Origin: Desulforapulum autotrophicum HRM2
Lineage (GTDB): Bacteria > Desulfobacterota > Desulfobacteria > Desulfobacterales > Desulfobacteraceae
NCBI RefSeq assembly: GCF_000020365.1
Contig: NC_012108.1
Location: 186,001 to 250,000, forward strand
DNA: 64,000 nt
Direction of reading: 5' to 3'
Shown: piece by piece, positions 59,055 through 64,000 of the stretch
Position numbering within the stretch: position 1 is the first letter of the stretch
Layout of the letters: each line of letters begins with the position of its first letter
The notes under the pieces: model-generated
The model's input: the letters and a program-made list of their open reading frames with translations, nothing else
The model's database searches: none
Told to the model about the DNA's origin: nothing
Translations under genes and position numbers: made by a program

Positions 59055-60302
59055 TTATCCCTGTTTCACCTTTGAACGGTCCAGGGGGGTCCCGTCCCAG
59101 GCTGCGGACAGCACCAGCATGCAGTCGTCAAAATCAAGCTCTTCTGGATTGTAAAAAATGGAACCGTCCCCAAGGGCAGTCCGGGCAATGGCTTCAAGGT
59201 CCCGGCTGCACACGGCAGGGTGACCCTCGGGGGTCTTGACCTGGTTAAAGGCCGTACAATGGCGTCCATTGGTGGCGTCAAAGAGATCCTGGTTCAGCTT
59301 GCGGATCAGGGAGATGGCTGCCGTTGCCCGGTCATGGGGGCGGGTGGATGCATATACCTCGCTCCCGGCCAGGGGAAAGAGAAGTTCTGCGATGCGGTCT
59401 TCAACCTTGTGCATATTGTACTCCAGACCATAGGGCAGTAAAATGGCCATGCAGGTGCCGTGGGGCACGTGGCAAACTGAGCCCACCGAGTGGCCAAGGG
59501 TGTGAACCATGCCCACCATGGAGTTGGAAAAGGCAATGCCTGCAAGGGTGGCTGCCGTTGCCAGGGCCAGGCGGCCGTCCCGGTCTCCGGGATTTTTGAC
59601 GGTGTTTACCAGGTGGGTTGAGATCAGCTCAATTGCCTCCAGGGCATGGGCGTCGCTCAGGGGATTCTTTGCAAGGCAGGTATAGGCCTCCACGGCATGG
59701 GACAGGGCATCCATTCCCGTGGGAGCCGTGATATGGGGGGGAAGGGTCAAGGTCATCCTTGAATCAATGACGGCCGCATCTGGAAGAAGAAACGGTGAGG
59801 TAAAGAGCATTTTTCGGCGTTTGTCCGGGTCTGCAATCACGGCCACAATGGTCACCTCGGAACCTGTACCTGCTGTGGTGGGAATCGCGATCAGGGGCTT
59901 GAGTTTTCGTTTGAGGGCATTGGCGCCGGTAAAGGCCATGAGATCGTCGGACCCTTCGGATACCAGGATATTGACGGCCTTGGCCGTGTCAAGCACCGAG
60001 CCGCCGCCAACGGCGATAATGGCATCGCAGCCATTTTCCCGGTATACCGAGGCAAGGCCGTTGACCATCCTGAGATCGGAATCCGGGGGTACATCGTCGG
60101 CCACCGGACCCGGGGTGACTTTGCCGGCCATGGCCGTCATTACCGTGTCCACAAGGCCTGCGCCGCTCACCCCCTGGTCGGTCACAATCATGGGTTTTTG
60201 AGCACCCATGTCCGAAAGAAGGTCGGGTATTGTTTCCAGGGCCTGGTGCCCGGCAACGGTTTTCACCCTGCAGCAGAATTCATAGTAATCAGGCAGGTAC
60301 AT
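59055..60302 (-). CDS. Iron-containing alcohol dehydrogenase
   Basis: NAD(P)-dependent group III dehydrogenase of 415 residues. The nucleotide site has AVGGGSVLDTAKA and PTTAGTGSEVT. The four metal ligands of the family are all present: Asp198 and His202 (GMDALSHAVEAYT), His267 (GMVHTLGHSVG) and His281 (HVPHG). AAGGAGG lies close before the ATG at 60302. The gene starts inside the last codons of the preceding homologue (14-bp overlap). It lies just upstream of the aldehyde oxidoreductase gene on the same strand, so it probably handles the alcohol-aldehyde step of that pathway. Substrate is not known. Confidence 0.93.
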   Translation of the reverse strand: MYLPDYYEFCCRVKTVAGHQALETIPDLLSDMGAQKPMIVTDQGVSGAGLVDTVMTAMAGKVTPGPVADDVPPDSDLRMVNGLASVYRENGCDAIIAVGGGSVLDTAKAVNILVSEGSDDLMAFTGANALKRKLKPLIAIPTTAGTGSEVTIVAVIADPDKRRKMLFTSPFLLPDAAVIDSRMTLTLPPHITAPTGMDALSHAVEAYTCLAKNPLSDAHALEAIELISTHLVNTVKNPGDRDGRLALATAATLAGIAFSNSMVGMVHTLGHSVGSVCHVPHGTCMAILLPYGLEYNMHKVEDRIAELLFPLAGSEVYASTRPHDRATAAISLIRKLNQDLFDATNGRHCTAFNQVKTPEGHPAVCSRDLEAIARTALGDGSIFYNPEELDFDDCMLVLSAAWDGTPLDRSKVKQG

Positions 60303-61530
60303 GGCCGCCTCCTTGTTTGATGGGTTGTCCGGCATGGGCATGTGCCAGGATGATCCCTGGGGCATGGCTGCCTTGGCCGGATGCCTGGTCCATGGCCCAT
60401 TGGGCTGCCAGTTGTTCAAGTTTTCCAGGCGCGATGTCTGTATCCCCAAGGGTTCGGGGGATGGCGCCGCTGGAATTGAGAAACAGGGTGTTGGTCAGCT
60501 GCCTGATCCGGGCCAGGGCCAGATCAAACCGCTGGCCTTCAGGGGTTGTGCAGTAGCAGTCAAGCCCTGCCAGGGCCAGCAGAATCCGGTCCATGGAATG
60601 GGGTTCGACTGTCTGCTGCAAATGGTGGTATTCGATAACCGTGGGCAGGAGGACCCCCATGAGCAGGCCTGGGGCAGTGGGACACAGGCTGCCAAGGGCA
60701 TGGCCCATCTCCACCGCCATGAGGCCGGGACAGTTGGACCAGAGATAACCGCTGATGGCGGCGGCCGTTGCAAGGGCTGTTAGCTCACTGTTTGGGGGGT
60801 TGGCCCGTGGAAAAAAACTGCGGGTTTCAACCGGGGTGAACAACGGGGCAAGGGCCGGTTCAAGGTTGTTTATGACAAGGGTGATGCCCGTGGCGGCATA
60901 GGCCCGCACCAAAGGATTGCACGTTGTGCAAAGGGCCTCGGCACAGCAGGCGAGCGTTGCCATGGCCTGGGCTGCAAGGGGTAAAAGGGTGTCTGCGGCC
61001 ATGAGTCTGGGGTCGATGATCACCTTGTCGGGCATGAGGAACATGGATGAAAATTTCAACGAATCCACCCGGGCTTCGCCGGCGGTTTCAAAGCCTGAAC
61101 CCGGGCCTGAGGGAAGATAGAACAACGGATTCAGCGGTCGGGTAAGCTTATTGGCCCCGGCAAGGGTTCTAAGGTTGCCGTCTGTTTCAGACACGGCAAT
61201 GTTCAAGACCTTTGCCACATTGGCGACACCTGGGCCACCAAGGGCAAGAATGGCATCAAACCCCTTGTCCTGGTAAATGGTGGTCAGCTCGTCCAGGGTA
61301 TCAATCCCGGAGGATGCTGTGATGGAATCCACCATGCCAATGGTCAAGCCCGATTCCTTAAAGGCATTGACCACATGGGTGGTACGTTTGGATGTAGATA
61401 TTGATTTGCTGGTGATAACCAGGGGCTTTTTCGCTCCAAGGGCCGCAAGCTCCAACGGGAGATGCTCCAGGGCATGTTTTCCACAGCTGGTCATGGATCG
61501 GCATAAAAATTGAGCATTCAATGGGTTCAT
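60289..61530 (-). CDS. Iron-ADH homologue without metal ligands
   Basis: Protein of 413 residues with the fold and length of the iron-containing alcohol dehydrogenases, but with its catalytic residues lost. Aligned to the following gene, Asp198 is Ala191, His202 is Cys195, His267 is Val273 and His281 is Pro287. The NAD loop GGGS is GGPG (LALGGPGVANVAK), and PTTAGTGSE is PSGPGSGFE. The frame itself is intact and overlaps the active homologue by 14 bp, so it is kept and expressed rather than decayed. It may be a structural or regulatory partner of the active enzyme. The ATG at 61530 is preceded by AAGGAACC further upstream. Confidence 0.85.
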   Translation of the reverse strand: MNPLNAQFLCRSMTSCGKHALEHLPLELAALGAKKPLVITSKSISTSKRTTHVVNAFKESGLTIGMVDSITASSGIDTLDELTTIYQDKGFDAILALGGPGVANVAKVLNIAVSETDGNLRTLAGANKLTRPLNPLFYLPSGPGSGFETAGEARVDSLKFSSMFLMPDKVIIDPRLMAADTLLPLAAQAMATLACCAEALCTTCNPLVRAYAATGITLVINNLEPALAPLFTPVETRSFFPRANPPNSELTALATAAAISGYLWSNCPGLMAVEMGHALGSLCPTAPGLLMGVLLPTVIEYHHLQQTVEPHSMDRILLALAGLDCYCTTPEGQRFDLALARIRQLTNTLFLNSSGAIPRTLGDTDIAPGKLEQLAAQWAMDQASGQGSHAPGIILAHAHAGQPIKQGGGHVPA

Positions 61531-61609
61531 TTTTCCAGGGTTCCTTTTAACAATCGGCCGGGTCAGCCACCCGTCTGGAGACGACCGGCCCGGTTGATAA
61601 TCCGTCGGG

Positions 61610-62140
61610 TTAACAGCCAATCAGGGTGCGTATATTAACCTGGATGCGGTCCAGCGTGTGGCGTTTAAGGGACCAGCGGGGATATCTCTTGATGGCACGC
61701 TTTGCAATGAATTTCGGCAGAAGATAGACCTGGACCATATCCAGGATTCTGACCACGGTACATGCGTGGGGAACCTCGCCCTCCACAAACAGCCGGTTCC
61801 GTGCGTTGGACACCGGGGTGCTCTCCTGGAAGGTAAAGAGAAGGAGCAGGGCGTCCATGCTTTTTAATGTCATGCGAAGATCAATATTCCGGTCCTTTAC
61901 CCGTTGTCCCAGATATTTTACCCGGCCGTTTGCGTCTTTTTCCACAACCATCCACGGCCCGCTGGGAAAGGCGCCCAGGCTGAAGATGAATCCCATGGGC
62001 ATGGAGTCAAACTCCTGGCGGACGGCCGGGTCGACCTTTGATGCCGCCTGGACGGCCCTTCCCACAAACCAGAGCATCAGGTTCAGATAGATGCGTTTCA
62101 GGGGAGCGCCCCCGGGCTTGATTTCAACAAAATCTTCCAT
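61610..62140 (-). CDS. SCP2-like lipid/acyl-binding protein (tentative)
   Basis: Protein of 176 residues, first gene of the aldehyde-oxidoreductase operon. The sequence NIDLRMTLKSMDALLLLFTFQESTPVSNARNRLFVEGEVPHACTVVRILDMVQVYLLP resembles the SCP2 sterol-transfer fold, in which a hydrophobic groove carries lipid or acyl-CoA. The match is by eye and without strict motifs. AGGAGGCAG just before the ATG is a strong ribosome site. If correct, it could bind a hydrophobic aldehyde or fatty acyl substrate for the following enzymes. It ends 80 bp before the next gene. Confidence 0.55.
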   Translation of the reverse strand: MEDFVEIKPGGAPLKRIYLNLMLWFVGRAVQAASKVDPAVRQEFDSMPMGFIFSLGAFPSGPWMVVEKDANGRVKYLGQRVKDRNIDLRMTLKSMDALLLLFTFQESTPVSNARNRLFVEGEVPHACTVVRILDMVQVYLLPKFIAKRAIKRYPRWSLKRHTLDRIQVNIRTLIGC

Positions 62141-62586
62141 GACTGCCTCCTGTTTCCATCCAATATGTGTTGTGGTCCAGTTTTTTGGCCCTGGGCAAAG
62201 CCTGGTTGGTCGGGTAGCAGACTGAGGTTAAAAAGATAAGCAGTCAATGTCAAGTCAAAACAAGGATGGATGTTACCTTTGCTGGAACACTGTTCTTTGC
62301 AACCCGAGCCAGATTCGATCCATTTCAATGATGGCTTCACCCGGTGCGGGGCCGTTGGTGTCTGGTTTCAGGGGTGGAACATTCCGGGCCTTTTCAACCA
62401 GGGCTCCCCTGGTGAGGGCCATGGCGGAATCCCGTGCCATTGGCCCCAAGGGATAAGAATAGCCCATCAAAACGTACATCCCAAGGTAGTGAAATAATAG
62501 AAGGGGTGTTTTTTTATACATAAAGCGATGACGGTGTGCTATAAAAATTTGGCTGATATTTTGGTATTGGGCGAAAGGAGATATGT
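62141..62586. other. Divergent gap before the SCP2-like and ABC-binding genes
   Basis: These 446 bp separate two divergent units and must hold their promoters; none was clear enough to place. A minus-strand frame ending at 62273 (ALTRGALVEKARNVPPLKPDTNGPAPGEAIIEMDRIWLGL) has protein-like composition and could be a gene remnant, but it has no family signature and no ribosome site. Confidence 0.4.
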
Positions 62587-63771
62587 ATGAACAAAAGATT
62601 AAAGCGATCATTGATAATCACAATCATGTGCTGGTTAATGTTTGGTGTTTCGTTCACTTTGCTGCCGCCGGCCTCCTCTGCCGGTGAAGCCGGTGTCAAT
62701 CCTGTAAAAAATAATGGTGTTAAATGGCGGGTGGCCCTTTACCAGGGCGGTGATTACAGTGATTACTCTAAAATCTTGCTGGCCACGGTCAAAGGGCTCA
62801 TGGCCCAGGGATGGATTGAAGCCGGTGGGGTGCCAGAACCCCATACGGAAAGTACAAAAAGAATCTGGTCATGGCTCTGTAATGACATCAACAGCGAATA
62901 TATCGATTTTCTCAGTGACGGATTCTACAGCGCTGATTGGGACGATGCCCTCAGGAAAAATTTAAAGAATCAGCTCTTATCAAGGGTTGAAAACAAAAAA
63001 GATATTGACCTTATTCTTGCCGTGGGCACCTGGGCTGCCCAGGATGTTTCCAAGGCGGGGATAAAGGTGCCGGGGATCGGGATTTCAATCAGTGATCCCA
63101 TTGCATCGGGGATCATAAAAAGTGTTGAGGATTCCGGGAACGATTATTTTACGGCCCGGGTGGACCCCACACGGGATGAACAGCAGATACGGATATTCCA
63201 CGATATTGTGGGGTTTAAAAGATTGGGGATTCCCTATGAGAATTCCGTTGAAGGCCGAAGCTATGCTGCAATCAGTGTCATTGAACGACTGGCAAAGGAA
63301 CTCAATTTTGAAATCGTCAGCGCGTTTACCCAGGAGACCAATGTAAGTTCAGAGGCGATTGCCGTGGAAAGTGTTAAAACCGCATTGAAAAAACTGATAA
63401 AAACTTCGGACGCCATTTATATCCCCGTGGCTCCCAACGGCATATCCTCCCAGAGCATTGCCGATCTTGTAGAGATAACCAATCAGGGCCGGATTCCCAC
63501 ATTTTCCCAATCCGGGTCAGACGAGGTCAAACAGGGGTTTTTCATGAGCATTTCCCAGTCTGAGTTCCGGTATGTGGGTGAATTTAATGCAAACTCAATT
63601 GCCCGGATCTTCAACGGGGCAAAACCGGGTGAACTCAATCAACTCTTTGAAGCTCCGCCTAAAATTGCAATTAACCTCAAGACGGCTGAAATCATTGGAT
63701 TTGATCTCCCCGTGGATGTGCTTGTTGCAGCGGATGAAATTTACCAGGAAATAGAGAAGCCATCAAAATGA
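62587..63771 (+). CDS. ABC transporter substrate-binding protein, ABC_sub_bind family
   Basis: Exported binding protein of 394 residues. Signal peptide residues are about 8-32 (LIITIMCWLMFGVSFTLLPPASSA). The body has the two-lobe layout of the TrpX-like ABC_sub_bind family: DLILAVGTWAAQDVSKAGIKVPGIGISISDPIASGII, then FKRLGIPYENSVEGR and SDAIYIPVAPNGISSQSIADLVEITNQGRIPTFSQSG. AAAGGAGATATGT is a strong ribosome site before the ATG. No permease or ATPase is visible; the next gene is of another kind and overlaps as ATGA, so the protein may act in a ligand-sensing or amino-acid-related operon. Confidence 0.78.
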   Translation: MNKRLKRSLIITIMCWLMFGVSFTLLPPASSAGEAGVNPVKNNGVKWRVALYQGGDYSDYSKILLATVKGLMAQGWIEAGGVPEPHTESTKRIWSWLCNDINSEYIDFLSDGFYSADWDDALRKNLKNQLLSRVENKKDIDLILAVGTWAAQDVSKAGIKVPGIGISISDPIASGIIKSVEDSGNDYFTARVDPTRDEQQIRIFHDIVGFKRLGIPYENSVEGRSYAAISVIERLAKELNFEIVSAFTQETNVSSEAIAVESVKTALKKLIKTSDAIYIPVAPNGISSQSIADLVEITNQGRIPTFSQSGSDEVKQGFFMSISQSEFRYVGEFNANSIARIFNGAKPGELNQLFEAPPKIAINLKTAEIIGFDLPVDVLVAADEIYQEIEKPSK

Positions 63772-64000
63772 TCAAAAATGTAACCAAGACCAAAGCGGTT
63801 ATTCTGGCCCAGGACAGGTATGACTCGTTTTACGGAAAAACAGCCCACGGCCTGGTAAAATTTTCAAACAGATACGAGATAGCAGGTGTCATTGATTCCA
63901 ACCTTACGGGCAGGGATGCCGGAGAAGTCCTTGATGGGATTCACAGGAATATTCCCTTTTTTTCATCCCTTGGCCATGCCCTGGGCACAACCCCGGGCAT
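63768..64000 (+). CDS. DUF1611-family protein (partial)
   Basis: The first 77 codons of a gene that runs off the right edge. The opening reads AVILAQDRYDSFYGKTAHGLVKFSNRYEIAGVIDSNLTGRDAGEVLDGI, as in the N-terminal Rossmann-like part of DUF1611 proteins. Family members include the D-glutamate N-acetyltransferase DgcN, and a P-loop would be expected further on. Its ATG overlaps the stop of the binding-protein gene (ATGA), so the two are co-translated. With only the N-terminus visible, the specific activity is open. Confidence 0.6.
   Translation, partial: MIKNVTKTKAVILAQDRYDSFYGKTAHGLVKFSNRYEIAGVIDSNLTGRDAGEVLDGIHRNIPFFSSLGHALGTTPG

Noticed and set aside
62273-62611. 112-codon minus-strand frame
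   Set aside because: Composition is partly protein-like, but it overlaps the ribosome site of the ABC binding-protein gene and lacks a start signal; recorded only as a possible remnant.

Overview
The window reads as an anaerobic, hydrogen/formate-metabolising bacterium of the Desulfobacterota, most like a Desulfobacterium/Desulfobacula-type sulfate reducer. This placement is inference from gene content: a selenocysteine formate dehydrogenase with [FeFe] hydrogenase, tungsten-type aldehyde ferredoxin oxidoreductase, many ferredoxin-like proteins, enoate-reductase-type flavoenzymes and abundant insertion debris. No rRNA or tRNA gene was recognised.

Region 1 (1-7,950, all minus strand) is the metabolic highlight. 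A sigma-54-type promoter with two tandem palindromes about 100 bp further upstream precedes fdhF (with an in-frame UGA for selenocysteine), a HycB-like Fe-S protein, an [FeFe] hydrogenase of the short two-cluster type and a second HycB-like protein. This is the gene set of a hydrogen-dependent CO2 reductase (HDCR). A PAS/sigma-54 activator and a NitT/TauT-type ABC binding protein and permease follow on the same strand.

Region 2 (7,950-11,150) is accessory: an aroC relic split by a 157-bp MITE-like insert, then a hipBA toxin-antitoxin pair and unassigned DNA. Region 3 (11,150-16,450, minus) is one run with a ModABC/WtpABC-like molybdate/tungstate transporter, an outer-membrane porin and an exported FmdE-family protein. 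It plausibly supplies Mo or W to the formate dehydrogenase and to the aldehyde oxidoreductase further along.

Region 4 (16,780-36,850) holds a large unknown membrane protein with a PHP-like domain, arsC, a GGDEF-EAL protein, a chemoreceptor and a pstC-pstA-pstS-pstB-phoU phosphate operon. pstS is split by an IS1634-type element with a 6-bp target duplication. Downstream are a PHP-glycosyltransferase fusion and a half-length enzyme-I-like protein that overlaps a truncated sensor gene tail to tail.

Region 5 (36,930-49,930) has an archaeal-looking DHH phosphoesterase, a CPBP-type membrane protein, a YibE/F protein, an alkaline phosphatase, gene fragments and a 178-nt foldback sequence. It also has a tightly coupled four-gene operon combining an unrecognised 804-aa protein with Psd-like and Lgt-like lipid enzymes and a small membrane protein. 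A zinc-ligand-less DksA and a NUDIX enzyme follow.

Region 6 (49,950-64,000) has a TetR regulator, probably read from a leaderless mRNA, with two Old-Yellow-Enzyme-type reductases; a divergent nhaD/nhaR pair; and a minus-strand operon of an SCP2-like protein, two iron-type alcohol dehydrogenase homologues (one without all metal ligands), tungsten AOR and a four-cluster ferredoxin. An ABC binding protein coupled to a DUF1611 gene runs off the right end. A short GC-rich repeat family is scattered between genes from 32.7 to 57 kb.
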